Positions 27,431 to 35,596 of a DNA stretch of 64,000 nt are shown here, in pieces. The DNA comes from Candidatus Nitrospira kreftii. Lineage in GTDB: Bacteria > Nitrospirota > Nitrospiria > Nitrospirales > Nitrospiraceae. The stretch's first letter is position 1; each line of letters starts with the position of its first letter. The stretch covers positions 1,922,001 to 1,986,000 of the forward strand of contig CP047423.1 in the NCBI GenBank assembly GCA_014058405.1, in the 5' to 3' direction. The notes under the pieces were generated by a model that saw only the letters and a program-made list of their open reading frames with translations, ran no database searches and was not told where the DNA came from. The position numbers and the translations under genes are program-made.

Positions 27431-29569
27431 TCAGCTCGTTAAGCGCACCTGGCCAGTGATGAGCTTGGGCAGCAGCGTATCGCGCAGGGCAACCAGGGTT
27501 GTATTCATTTCGGCGTTTGCGCGGAGCTTGGTGAAGAGAGGCTGCACCATCTCGGCGAACGCCCGACACACGTCAGTACCGGCGAAGAGAAAGGGCATTG
27601 CGTTCATGCGACCTTGTGAAAGCTTCGGTTGGACAGCTCCTGTCACGTACGGCACGACCGACTGGAAGTGAAAGTACAAGTAAAGTTGCTCAGTGCTGAC
27701 GTCGTGCTTACCTTGCAGCACGTGTGCGTGGTTATTAACCCAGAGTTTTCCCCACACATACTGCGTCACGGCCACACCATTGTCTTGAACGACAGAACCG
27801 TCCTCTCCCACGAGAAGATAGATCCCGTCGAACAAGAAGTCATCTACATAGTCCATGACACCTGCAGCACCATGATATGGATATGGGCCTTGGCGCTTTG
27901 CCCGCTCCCCTCCTGAAACTGGAACACGCATTGAATCGAAGTTCGCCATGTGGTCGCCGACCGAGCTAATCCGCCATCCCTTCGGAATTTTCCCCAGGTC
28001 CGAGCCCTCAAAGGAATCCGGGAACAAGTGGTCGAAAGCATGGCTTTCGCCCACACCCTGACCCCAGCCCTCTCCCAGAGGTAGAGGGAGAGAGAGAGAT
28101 TCCCTTACACCCTCACCCAGGCCCTCTCCCAGTGGGAGAGAGTGTATAGGCGGCGACTGAACGATCTCGGCGATGGCAGTAAGAACGGATTCTGGATCTT
28201 CAACGAGTTGTTCGTTGCGGAATCGAAGCACAGTGAATCCTTGCGCTTCCATCCACGCGTCACGCTTGTGATCTTTTTTCCGCTTTTCGGAATGGATGCC
28301 TCCATCCAGTTCGATGACTAGTCGCTGTTCGTGGCAATAGAAGTCTACGATGTAGTCGCCCAACTGGTGCTGACGCCGGAACTTTAGACCCATGAATTGT
28401 CTGTCGCGCACCAGCTCCCAGAACAAGTTTTCCGCCGAAGTCTGCGCCTTTCGCAATATTCGCGCTGTCTCAACCAAACCTGTAAAGTCATACCCACCAC
28501 GGTACTGCTTACCCTCCTCGCCCTCATGCTTCGCACCCTCACCCCCAGCCCCTCTCCCACTGGGAGAGGGTGGCCTAAGGCCGGGTGAGGGTTGATTTCG
28601 GGTACGGGCGGCGTTTCGCCGCACGGGATCGAAATCAATGAACCACGACTTGAACAGCGCCCGTGCCATTGCCTCCAGCGTTTCGTTCATCTTTCGGTTC
28701 AGCTCGATCTTCTCGTCCAGCGCACCAAGGAAGTGGGCGATAGCGCGCTGTTCTTCGATTGGGGGTAGCGATATTCTGAGCCTTTTCTGGTCAATCAAGC
28801 TGAGGTAGGGGGCCATGTCGGTGGAGGCTTTCATTCCAGAAAGTTGCTCGGAAAACTCCGAACTCTTACTCCAATAGCGAAGAAAGCCACCCTCGATACG
28901 GTTGCGATCTTTACTGCGCCAGTAGCTCAAGTGTGGTGAGTAGACGAACGGCGGCATTGAGGATGTCACAAACGTCGTTCTTCCGGTGCTATTGCCTTTT
29001 GTTGTCACGACGGCGTCTCCAGGGATCGAAAGCTTCGAGCGAACTCGCGCTTCCAACGCAGCATGGAAGCGCTCGACGCCAGTGAAGTCAACGTGTGAAT
29101 TGGTTACGTGCCCGGCCCGGAGAAAGATCAGTCCATCACCACCAAGCTCCTCGTTCTTGGCCCGATAGCCATCTCCGATCTCCAGTGCACCCTCTTCGAT
29201 GAGGTTGGCGAACGTCGTCATCTCAGGCCACTCACCCGGCATACTCGTTTTGCTTTCCGGCTGCTTAGCCTCCTGCACCACCATATAGTCCTTGCGGATG
29301 ATCTCGCGGAATCGTTCCGGTACGTCGTCCCAGACATGGAGGTCCACTGGAAAGGGCAGATTACTTTCGGCAAGGGCTTCTTTGAGATCCGCTGCCTGTG
29401 AGCGTTGCTCGGGAGTGGTAAAGGCGACGAGATCGAGGTCAGAGTTGGGACGGGCGGTCCATTTCACGCGGGAGCCATAGGCCCACACGGCGACGCCGGG
29501 AAGGAACCGGCGCAAGAGCCCACGCAGTGTGTTTCGCTGCTCTGTTGTGATGTCTATCGCATCGGTCAT
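27431..29569 (-). CDS. hsdS: HsdS specificity subunit fused to a nucleotidyltransferase, with a DUF559 insertion
   Basis: A 712-residue composite. Residues 15-100 form a minimal nucleotidyltransferase (MNT) domain with WAYGSRVKW (GS at 32-33), NSDLDLV (43-46) and VDLHVW. Residues about 115-310 are the first target-recognition domain plus helix, with PPIEEQRAIAHFLGALDEKI and FKSWFIDFDPVR. Normal HsdS would run on to LFPDSFEGSDLGKIPKGW, but about 190 residues intervene: a repeat-encoded [14 protein letters not shown], a complete DUF559 endonuclease-like domain (about 356-472), and two more LPLGEG-type repeats. The second recognition domain (about 515-700) ends normally. The reading frame is open throughout. 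The ATG at 29569 lies 24 bases after the zinc-finger gene stop. Confidence 0.88.
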   Translation of the reverse strand: MTDAIDITTEQRNTLRGLLRRFLPGVAVWAYGSRVKWTARPNSDLDLVAFTTPEQRSQAADLKEALAESNLPFPVDLHVWDDVPERFREIIRKDYMVVQEAKQPESKTSMPGEWPEMTTFANLIEEGALEIGDGYRAKNEELGGDGLIFLRAGHVTNSHVDFTGVERFHAALEARVRSKLSIPGDAVVTTKGNSTGRTTFVTSSMPPFVYSPHLSYWRSKDRNRIEGGFLRYWSKSSEFSEQLSGMKASTDMAPYLSLIDQKRLRISLPPIEEQRAIAHFLGALDEKIELNRKMNETLEAMARALFKSWFIDFDPVRRNAARTRNQPSPGLRPPSPSGRGAGGEGAKHEGEEGKQYRGGYDFTGLVETARILRKAQTSAENLFWELVRDRQFMGLKFRRQHQLGDYIVDFYCHEQRLVIELDGGIHSEKRKKDHKRDAWMEAQGFTVLRFRNEQLVEDPESVLTAIAEIVQSPPIHSLPLGEGLGEGVRESLSLPLPLGEGWGQGVGESHAFDHLFPDSFEGSDLGKIPKGWRISSVGDHMANFDSMRVPVSGGERAKRQGPYPYHGAAGVMDYVDDFLFDGIYLLVGEDGSVVQDNGVAVTQYVWGKLWVNNHAHVLQGKHDVSTEQLYLYFHFQSVVPYVTGAVQPKLSQGRMNAMPFLFAGTDVCRAFAEMVQPLFTKLRANAEMNTTLVALRDTLLPKLITGQVRLTS
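28046..28147. repeat. GC-rich repeat, two copies on the right flank of the DUF559 cassette
   Basis: Two related units, one around 28051-28090 and one around 28108-28147, share the words CACCCTCACCC, CCCTCTCCCAG and GGGAG. On the coding strand each reads LPLGEG[L/W]G[E/Q]GV. The second has a clear palindrome, CTCTCCCAGTGGGAGAG. Confidence 0.8.
28535..28593. repeat. GC-rich repeat, left flank of the DUF559 cassette
   Basis: A unit of nearly 60 bases with the inner palindrome CTCTCCCACTGGGAGAG and outer complementary arms (ACCCTCACCC against GGGTGAGGGT). It is translated in frame as [19 protein letters not shown]. The same unit recurs in hsdM at 30326-30382. Confidence 0.85.
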
Positions 29570-29592
29570 TCCCAGGTTACCCACGCTCGACC

Positions 29593-29835
29593 TTAGGCGA
29601 CCTGTTGCCACTGCGTGACTTCCACCGCCGCGTGTTTGCTATGCGCATTTGACACGATGCGGTCCAGCTTCGCCGCCACCGGATCGTCAATCCAGGCATC
29701 GCCGCATTGGCCACAGACGAATGCCGGAACATCTCGTACAACCACCACGCCAAATTTCAAGTCCACGGCAAAGGTCGTCGTCCCTGGTTGTTTCTCGCCC
29801 CCGCACAGGGGACACCGTCCGACATGTCCACTCAT
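29593..29835 (-). CDS. YgiT-type zinc-finger protein (MqsA-like N-terminal domain)
   Basis: An 80-residue protein with two zinc-binding pairs, CPLCGG near the start and CGQCGDAW in the middle, the pattern of YgiT-type zinc fingers found as antitoxins beside DUF4258 or MqsR-like toxins. The C-terminal DNA-binding helix-turn-helix of full MqsA is absent. AGGAGG precedes the ATG at 29835. It lies between hsdM and hsdS. A 25-codon remnant directly upstream may be what is left of a toxin partner. Confidence 0.8.
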   Translation of the reverse strand: MSGHVGRCPLCGGEKQPGTTTFAVDLKFGVVVVRDVPAFVCGQCGDAWIDDPVAAKLDRIVSNAHSKHAAVEVTQWQQVA

Positions 29836-29874
29836 AGCTTTTTCCTCCTGGTCTTGTAATCCGCTTCAAAGCGC

Positions 29875-29952
29875 TCAAGGTCCGGACGGTAGCTGGATGC
29901 GGCCCTCGATCACTGCCGCACGCAGGAGCGCGATGTCGAAATCCTTACCCAT
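29875..29952 (-). pseudogene. 25-residue ORF overlapping the hsdM stop, possible toxin remnant
   Basis: An ATG at 29952 overlaps the hsdM stop by eight bases and reads [20 protein letters not shown] before a stop at 29875. Directly after, another frame reads LERFEADYKTRRKKL up to the start of the zinc-finger gene. The FDIALLRxAV start resembles small DUF4258-like partners of YgiT-type proteins. A frameshifted, shrunken toxin gene is the simplest reading, but the fragment is very short. Confidence 0.35.
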
Positions 29953-31555
29953 ACCCCAATTCCTTCAAATTCGCGGCGATGGCGGCATCAAGCTTCGCGG
30001 ATTCCTTCTGTTGTTCACGCAACGTGGCGGTGAGCCGCTTCATCTTGTCCTCGAACGGCTCCCCGTCGTCCTCGACGGCCTCCGCGCCGACGTAACGGCC
30101 TGGGGTCAGCACATGGCCGTGCTTGCGGATGTCATCGAGTTTTGCAGCTTTGCAAAATCCAGCCACGTCTTCGTAGTCGGCAACACCTTTATCCCCACGC
30201 CAGGCATGGTAGGTACCGGCAATCTTCGCAATATCTTCCTCGCTGAGCTCTCGATGGACCCGGTCAATCAGTGTCCCCATTTTGCGCGCATCGATGAACA
30301 ATACCTCGCCCCGTCGGTCTCGGTATCCCTCACCCCTAGTCCCTCTCCCACTGGGAGAGGGTGGCTGAAGGCCAGGCGAGGGTTTGCCGCTCTTGTCGCG
30401 GCAAATGAACCACAGGCACACCGGAATCTGTGTTGAGTAGAACAACTGCCCCGGGAGAGCCACCATGCAATCCACCAGGTCAGCCTCGATGATGGCCTTC
30501 CTAATTTCCCCCTCATTGGATTGATTGGACGACATGGAACCATTCGCCAACACAAACCCCGCGATCCCCGTCGGCGCCAGGTGATGGATGAAGTGCTGCA
30601 CCCACGCATAGTTGGCGTTGCCCGCAGGCGGTGTGCCGTAGACCCAGCGCTTGTCGTCTTTCAGCAACTCGCCCCGCCAGTCGCTGTCGTTGAAGGGCGG
30701 ATTCGCCAGCACATAGTCGGCTTTGAGGTCTGGGTGTTTGTCGTTATGGAACGTGTCTCCATGAGCAATCTGCGCGTCGATCCCCCGGATGGCCAGGTTC
30801 ATTTTGGCAAGCCGCCAGGTCGTGTAGTTCGATTCCTGGCCATAGATGGAGATGTCGCCGAGCTTGCCGCTGTGCGCTTCAATGAATTTCTCGCTGCTTA
30901 CGAACATGCCGCCTGATCCGCAGCAGGGGTCATAGACTCGACCCTTGTAGGGTGCAAGCATTTCGACGAGGACACGCACGACGCGGGACGGCGTATAAAA
31001 CTGTCCGCCCTTCTTTCCCTCAGCGCTGGCGAACTGCGAGAGAAAGTACTCGTAGACGCGGCCAAGTGTGTCCTTCGCACGGTCGGCTGGAGCGCCCAAT
31101 GCGATGTCGCTCACCAAATTGATAAGTTGCCCAAGCCGCTGCTTGTCGAGGCCAGGACGAGCATAATCTTTCGGTAGCACACCTTTGAGCGACGGATTGT
31201 CCCGCTCAATTGCCGTCATCGCATCATCGACAATCGTGCCAATGGTCGGCTGTGGGGCCTTGGCCTTCAGATGGGACCAGCGCGCTTCTTTTGGCACCCA
31301 GAAGATCCTCGCGGCCTTGTATTCGTCAGGATCCTCCGGATCAGCGCCTTGGTTCCTCTGCGCTTCGAGTTCGGCGTGTTTGGCTTCAAATGCATCCGAG
31401 ATGTATTTAAGAAAGATTAGGCCCAGAACGACGTGCTTGTACTCCGCCGCGTCCATGTTGTTGCGGAGTCCGTCAGCCATCTGCCAGAGCTTAGCCTCGA
31501 AGCCCAGGTTCGCACCGGTATCAGACTTTGAACCAGACTTCTCTTTTTTAGCCAT
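29945..31555 (-). CDS. hsdM: Type I restriction-modification methyltransferase subunit M
   Basis: A 536-residue N6-adenine methyltransferase. The N-terminal helical HsdM domain ([22 protein letters not shown]) is followed by the SAM motif [10 protein letters not shown] (209-218) and the catalytic NPPF (285-288). Residues about 390-415 ([20 protein letters not shown]) are translated from an inserted GC-rich repeat, between the [10 protein letters not shown] strand and LFIDARKMG, positions joined directly in normal HsdM. The insertion keeps the frame and lies in a surface loop by inference. It is the first gene of the operon. Confidence 0.95.
   Translation of the reverse strand: MAKKEKSGSKSDTGANLGFEAKLWQMADGLRNNMDAAEYKHVVLGLIFLKYISDAFEAKHAELEAQRNQGADPEDPDEYKAARIFWVPKEARWSHLKAKAPQPTIGTIVDDAMTAIERDNPSLKGVLPKDYARPGLDKQRLGQLINLVSDIALGAPADRAKDTLGRVYEYFLSQFASAEGKKGGQFYTPSRVVRVLVEMLAPYKGRVYDPCCGSGGMFVSSEKFIEAHSGKLGDISIYGQESNYTTWRLAKMNLAIRGIDAQIAHGDTFHNDKHPDLKADYVLANPPFNDSDWRGELLKDDKRWVYGTPPAGNANYAWVQHFIHHLAPTGIAGFVLANGSMSSNQSNEGEIRKAIIEADLVDCMVALPGQLFYSTQIPVCLWFICRDKSGKPSPGLQPPSPSGRGTRGEGYRDRRGEVLFIDARKMGTLIDRVHRELSEEDIAKIAGTYHAWRGDKGVADYEDVAGFCKAAKLDDIRKHGHVLTPGRYVGAEAVEDDGEPFEDKMKRLTATLREQQKESAKLDAAIAANLKELGYG
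30326..30382. repeat. GC-rich palindromic repeat inserted in frame in hsdM
   Basis: A close relative of the unit at 28535-28593, with the same CTCTCCCACTGGGAGAG core palindrome and outer arms. It adds about 20 codons to hsdM without breaking it. Confidence 0.85.
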
Positions 31556-31978
31556 TGATTCCCTTGCGGTTTAGATCAGCCCCTGTTGCCTGGGACCCAT
31601 TCTCTCAGATGTACTATCAAATATGGACGATTTTCCGCGAAGGATACCCTTTTCTCTTTAAGAATTCATCTCGCCTGTGAGGAGATGGGAGGCCCAAGAA
31701 GTGCTGAGGACTGAGTGCTCCACGGAAGGGCTGCACGGAAGGGCTGAGCGGTAGAGAATCTGCACCCTATTCTGACGTCGAGCAGGATAGTAATAAACAT
31801 GTCGCTCATGACGTCGAGGCCACGAGGGGCGAGCCTGCCCGCCTGGCCGCAGCCAACCCGCGGCCAGGCTTGTCGCAGCGGCGTATCGGCGGGTGCAGTA
31901 GAAGTGCTCGTGAATAATGCGGGCTAGGACCGTGCCGGAAGTGAGGAAGTCATTGACCAATAAGTACAACGCGATAGG
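31556..31978. other. Intergenic region upstream of hsdM, no gene recognised
   Basis: About 420 bases. The part next to 31556 should hold the promoter of the restriction operon (minus strand). Minus-strand frames at 31658-31996 and 31924-32292 lack family resemblance and ribosome binding sites. A perfect 13-bp tandem duplication lies at 31721-31746. Confidence 0.45.
31721..31746. repeat. 13-bp perfect tandem duplication
   Basis: CACGGAAGGGCTG occurs twice without a spacer. It is preceded by GTGCTGAGGACTGAGTGCT, a near-palindromic word. Confidence 0.8.
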
Positions 31979-31999
31979 ATGCCTATCGAGAACCACGCC

Positions 32000-32521
32000 A
32001 TGAAAACTAGACGGGTGTTGCCAATCTCAAAAGAACAGCATCTTCCCGCGCCGATGCGGGGGCGTAACACCGGCAATACAAGGGGGGGTACCCTCATCGA
32101 GCTGATGCTCGCGCTGTCGATTGTTGGGATCTTGGCATCACTCGCGATTCCCAAGTACATCGGCGTTCTCGAAAAGGCACGTGTGGCCAGGGCCGTGCCC
32201 GAACTCCATGCCTTCGCCAGGGAGATCAAGGGATTCACAATTAGTGGAGGAGCATACCCGGATGCCCTGGCGCAAAACGGGCGCAGCACCATGCTGGAAC
32301 GTTGGGAGAGTCCGTATCAGTACGACCGAATGAACTGTGCAGCCGACGTTGAGATTGCGAATCTTGCCAAACTGAAATTGCGTAAGAAAAAGCCCCCTCG
32401 CGTGCTTCCTGACCACGGCTCTCCTGCTACAACCACTGACTGGCATATCATGCTTGCCGTCGATACCGGCGATCATCGAGACACATGGTCAGATCGCTGT
32501 ATTCCTGGCCATTCTGTCTGA
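32000..32521 (+). CDS. Type IV pilin / GspG-like prepilin, aberrant C terminus
   Basis: A 173-residue protein with a type IV prepilin signature, TRGG followed by TLIELMLALSIVGILASLAIP: the cleavage site after Gly, Glu5 of the mature protein and the hydrophobic helix. A pilin-like domain follows (KARVARAVPELHAFAREIKG). The leader is unusually long (about 29 residues from the ATG at 32000). The last 20 residues overlap, in another frame, an EAL-domain remnant and look unlike a pilin end, so the gene may have lost its true 3' end by recombination. No other pilus genes are adjacent. Confidence 0.72.
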   Translation: MKTRRVLPISKEQHLPAPMRGRNTGNTRGGTLIELMLALSIVGILASLAIPKYIGVLEKARVARAVPELHAFAREIKGFTISGGAYPDALAQNGRSTMLERWESPYQYDRMNCAADVEIANLAKLKLRKKKPPRVLPDHGSPATTTDWHIMLAVDTGDHRDTWSDRCIPGHSV

Positions 32522-32687
32522 ACTCGAAGATTCTGTTACGGGCTATTCTTGCCTCACGTATCTCCAGCGGTTTCCCATCGACACGATCAAGATCGATCAA
32601 GAGTTCGTCAAGGATCTGAAGCTCTGCAAGGTCGATTCCCCTGCAACTAGAACGACCGAACGGTTGAGAAACCGCCTGGCTGGTTGA
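32454..32687 (+). pseudogene. EAL-domain (c-di-GMP phosphodiesterase) remnant
   Basis: Within this 77-codon frame about 30 residues match the inner part of EAL domains: TGYSCLTYLQRFPIDTIKID followed by QEFVKDL, where GYSSLSYLxxFPIDxLKIDxSFV is usual. Sequence before and after does not continue the domain, and no GGDEF or EAL signature residues are present. It is a fragment overlapping the 3' end of the pilin gene in a different frame. Confidence 0.6.
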
Positions 32688-32721
32688 GCGGCTGCTCGCT
32701 CGTCCTGTGGGAACCACCCTC
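32663..32721. repeat. 59-bp dispersed repeat, copy A
   Basis: It begins GTTGAGAAACCG and ends GGGAACCACCCTC, and aligns without gaps to 34177-34235 at roughly 80-85% identity. The two copies bracket the epimerase gene. The sequence between 32722 and 33075 holds no recognised gene. Confidence 0.7.
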
Positions 32722-33075
32722 GAACAGGGGCAACTCTACAATCTAGGTATCCCGACCTCGCCGAATCCGCTTCACAAGCGATCATGTTGATTCGATGCGG
32801 AGCGGTGAAGGAATTGCCGTGAGAGAAAACTCTTAAGCCATACCGTCCAAATAGAAACTGCAGTTCTATTGTGCGCATTTTGCACAATGGTTGACCGTTG
32901 ACGAGCAACTGTGCTTTCATGGGTTGCCAGCAATGTAAAGGAACTTTGCCTAACATATGGGACCCATGGATCGCTTTGATGTGACCATCCAAGGTGATTG
33001 AGGGTTCAATCCGTCCTGAATGGTAATGGCGTAGTTCGGCAAGATTTTCCCAGGATATGGTTTGAGGGAGTTGAT

Positions 33076-34041
33076 ATGAAGGATCACCTTACGCGTGTGC
33101 TCGTGACCGGTGGCGCCGGGTTTCTTGGCTCACATTTATGCGAACGCCTGCTGCAAAACGGCCACGACGTTCTTTGTGTGGATAATTTCTATACGGGGGC
33201 TAAGCGAAATATTGCGCACTTGTTGGAAAATTATTCTTTTGAACTCCTTCGTCACGATGTGACGTTCCCGCTCTTTGTTGAAGTCGACCAAATCTATAAC
33301 TTGGCGTGCCCGGCCTCCCCAATCCACTACCAGAGCGATCCTGTCCAGACGACGAAGGTGAATGTACACGGATCAATCAATATGCTGGGATTGGCCAAGA
33401 GAGTGAAGGCAACCATCCTTCAAGCCTCGACCTCTGAGGTGTACGGTAATCCAATCATGCATCCACAGGTCGAAAGTTATTGGGGAAATGTAAATCCCAT
33501 CGGGCCACGAGCCTGTTATGACGAAGGAAAACGATGTGCTGAAACATTGTTTTTTGACTATCATCGGCAACATCACGTCGCAATAAAAGTTGCCAGGATT
33601 TTCAATACCTATGGCCCGCGGATGCATCCGAACGATGGGAGAGTCGTCTCCAACTTTATTATTCAAGCGTTGGAGGGAAAGCCTCTCACCATCTATGGAG
33701 AGGGGGCACAGACGCGCTCGTTCTGTTATGTCGATGACCTGGTCGATGCGTTGATGAGGCTGATGCAGACACCGAGCACCTGTACCGGTCCTATCAATAT
33801 GGGAAATCCACATGAATGTACTATTCTGGAGTTGGCACAACTCATTATCCGACTCACCGGCTCCAAATCGAAGATAGTCAGCATGGGGCTTCCTCAGGAT
33901 GATCCAGAGAGGCGGAAACCCGATATTTCTCTGGCAAAGTCCACGCTAGACTGGTTTCCAAAGGTACAGCTGGAAGATGGCCTCACGAGGACCATCGGCT
34001 ATTTTGAAGACCTGCTTCGGTCAGGCTCAATCAGCAAATAG
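33076..34041 (+). CDS. NAD-dependent epimerase, UDP-glucuronate decarboxylase (UXS)-like
   Basis: A 321-residue extended short-chain dehydrogenase/reductase very like UDP-xylose synthase, which converts UDP-glucuronate to UDP-xylose for surface polysaccharide. It has the [12 protein letters not shown] site, [20 protein letters not shown] with the catalytic Thr/Ser, the YDEGK YxxxK pair, and [22 protein letters not shown]. All are hallmarks of UXS. GAGGGAG precedes the ATG at 33076; the frame is open further upstream without a better start. No other sugar genes are adjacent, and the gene is bracketed by a 59-bp repeat, which suggests insertion. Confidence 0.88.
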   Translation: MKDHLTRVLVTGGAGFLGSHLCERLLQNGHDVLCVDNFYTGAKRNIAHLLENYSFELLRHDVTFPLFVEVDQIYNLACPASPIHYQSDPVQTTKVNVHGSINMLGLAKRVKATILQASTSEVYGNPIMHPQVESYWGNVNPIGPRACYDEGKRCAETLFFDYHRQHHVAIKVARIFNTYGPRMHPNDGRVVSNFIIQALEGKPLTIYGEGAQTRSFCYVDDLVDALMRLMQTPSTCTGPINMGNPHECTILELAQLIIRLTGSKSKIVSMGLPQDDPERRKPDISLAKSTLDWFPKVQLEDGLTRTIGYFEDLLRSGSISK

Positions 34042-34176
34042 ATTGGTACGGGTTTCTGACCCTTGTAAGCTTCAACCTACCGTGAGACAGGTTGACATCT
34101 AGTGCTGCGTCTCGGAATTATCGTGGCAACGCCGTTTAAGTTTGTCCCACAGTGAATTCTTCGCTCCCGCGCAGAA

Positions 34177-34235
34177 GTTGAGAAACCGTCCGGCCAGTTA
34201 AACAGCTGCTCGCTCATTCTGTGCGAACCACCCTC
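34177..34235. repeat. 59-bp dispersed repeat, copy B
   Basis: Partner of 32663-32721. It lies after the epimerase gene and ends at the stop of the minus-strand propeller lipoprotein. Conserved words are GTTGAGAAACCG, CTGCTCGCTC and GAACCACCCTC. Confidence 0.7.
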
Positions 34236-35490
34236 ACAGTGTCGGGCCAGATATGGCAATTGCGGAAGGATTGGTCCCTGCACGAAAGGGATTACCGAGT
34301 AGCTGTGTGAGGGGGATCAAGGTGCCTGAACCGGATGCGATTGTGTAGGCTGAGACGGTGCCTCCCCGGTTCACCACATACAAGAATTGCCCATCCTGAG
34401 AGATTGTGAGCGCCGTTGGGGTAGACCCGGCCACCAGCGGCGGCGTAGGATTCTGCGCCGTCCCTGAGGCCGGCGCCAGCGTCAGTAAGCCATCGCTTCT
34501 TATGGCGAACGCCGACACAGTCCCTCCCCCATTGGCGATATAAAGATGGGCCCCATTCGGCGCGACGGCGATGCCGTTCGGGGTGGTCCCACGTGTCGAT
34601 GCAGGATTCGGAGTGGACCCGACCGGCTGGATCAGCGTTAATAGTCCTGATGTTTCAACCCGGAACGCCGTCACCGTATTGGATGCGCTGTTGGTCACGT
34701 AGAGAAACTGTTCGTTTGAAGACAGGGCGAGCGCAGTGGGCCCTGCCACACTGGTCGAGACGGGATTGGTTCCCGGTCCAGCCTGCGGCACTTGCGTCAA
34801 TAGCCCGGATGATTCAATTTGAAATGTTGTGATCGTGTTGGATGCGCTGTTAGCTACGTAGAGAACCCGTCCGATTGAAGAAATCGCTAATGCGACCGGT
34901 GACAGGCCTCCGGCGGAGATGGGATTGGGATTTCCTGTCGATGGCGGAATAGGTGTGAGAACCCCGGCAGCACCAATACTGAAGGCCGTCACGTTATCGG
35001 ATTCACTATTCGCGACATACAGAAATCGCGAATCCCGTGAAATGGCAAGTGCTCGTGGCGTCGTCCCGACGGAAGCTGGGTTGGGCGTGTCCGGAGTCGA
35101 GGCCCCAAGCAACAACGCACCATTGGTACCGACTCGGAAGGCCGTCACCTTGTTCGTCCGACTATTAGCGACATACGCAAAAAACCCATTGGATGACACG
35201 GCGATGGCTGAAGGAGCGGGCACATCGACAAACGGAGATCCGGAAATTGCCGCGAGCCCACCGGTGGTTGAGTTAATGGAATAGGCAGACACGTCGTTGG
35301 ATCCAGTATTGGTGATGTAGACACTTGCCGTCGTTCCCTCTCCCCCCCCGATTGTTCCTAGGCCGCCGAATCCGCCTCCCCCCCCACCATCATCGCCGCA
35401 GCCTGGCGCGAGCAAGAGCCAGACAATGAGCCAGGCCAGTGACGATCGATTCGCACAGAACCGAATAAGGGGCCTTCCGTACACCATCAT
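34234..35490 (-). CDS. Beta-propeller (YVTN/lactonase-like) lipoprotein 1
   Basis: A 418-residue lipoprotein with a signal ending LLLAPGC and a glycine-rich spacer (DDGGGGGGFGG), then about seven propeller blades. Each blade carries patterns such as FLYVANSESDNVTAFSIGA and LALSSNEQFLYVTNSASNTV. The fold is that of 6-phosphogluconolactonase/YVTN proteins, but an enzyme role is not implied for exported members; they may bind ligands or partners at the surface. The ATG pair at 35490/35487 gives a proper signal peptide; an open extension to 35640 is not needed. It is a tandem paralog of the next gene upstream. Confidence 0.82.
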   Translation of the reverse strand: MMVYGRPLIRFCANRSSLAWLIVWLLLAPGCGDDGGGGGGFGGLGTIGGGEGTTASVYITNTGSNDVSAYSINSTTGGLAAISGSPFVDVPAPSAIAVSSNGFFAYVANSRTNKVTAFRVGTNGALLLGASTPDTPNPASVGTTPRALAISRDSRFLYVANSESDNVTAFSIGAAGVLTPIPPSTGNPNPISAGGLSPVALAISSIGRVLYVANSASNTITTFQIESSGLLTQVPQAGPGTNPVSTSVAGPTALALSSNEQFLYVTNSASNTVTAFRVETSGLLTLIQPVGSTPNPASTRGTTPNGIAVAPNGAHLYIANGGGTVSAFAIRSDGLLTLAPASGTAQNPTPPLVAGSTPTALTISQDGQFLYVVNRGGTVSAYTIASGSGTLIPLTQLLGNPFRAGTNPSAIAISGPTL

Positions 35491-35537
35491 TCGGTTTATA
35501 CCACTCTCGTAGAGTGATAACAACGAAGCGGTTGCGA

Positions 35538-35571
35538 GACGCCTGCGGCTCGATCTCAGGCCGCAGGCGTC
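35538..35571. terminator. Strong hairpin between the two propeller genes
   Basis: A perfect 12-bp inverted repeat, GACGCCTGCGGC / GCCGCAGGCGTC, with a ten-base loop, 25 bases past the stop of the upstream propeller gene. There is no T run on either side, so it may act as a factor-assisted terminator or mRNA end protector rather than a classical intrinsic terminator. Confidence 0.6.
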
Positions 35572-35596
35572 TTGATTGACAAGAAGGCGGTGATCG

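Larger units (their letters stand above)
28046..28609 (-). mobile_element. DUF559 endonuclease cassette with repeat flanks inserted in hsdS
   Basis: This segment interrupts the conserved central linker of HsdS. Its middle (about 28151-28504) encodes a DUF559 domain, a Vsr/PD-(D/E)xK-like fold: TSAENLFWELVRDRQFMGLK, then GDYIVDFYCHEQRLVIELDG and GFTVLRFRNEQL. On each side lie GC-rich palindromic repeats (CTCTCCCAGTGGGAGAG type). Stand-alone DUF559 genes next to such repeats are common in many bacteria, so the unit is likely to have moved as a cassette. The exact ends cannot be fixed from one copy. Confidence 0.75.

Noticed and set aside
28046-28609. CRISPR-like array in the repeats of hsdS
   Set aside because: Only a few non-uniform palindromic units around a DUF559 domain, without regular spacers or cas genes.
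31658-31996. 112-codon minus-strand frame upstream of hsdM
   Set aside because: Contains the 13-bp tandem duplication, has no start signal, and its far end overlaps the pilin gene start.
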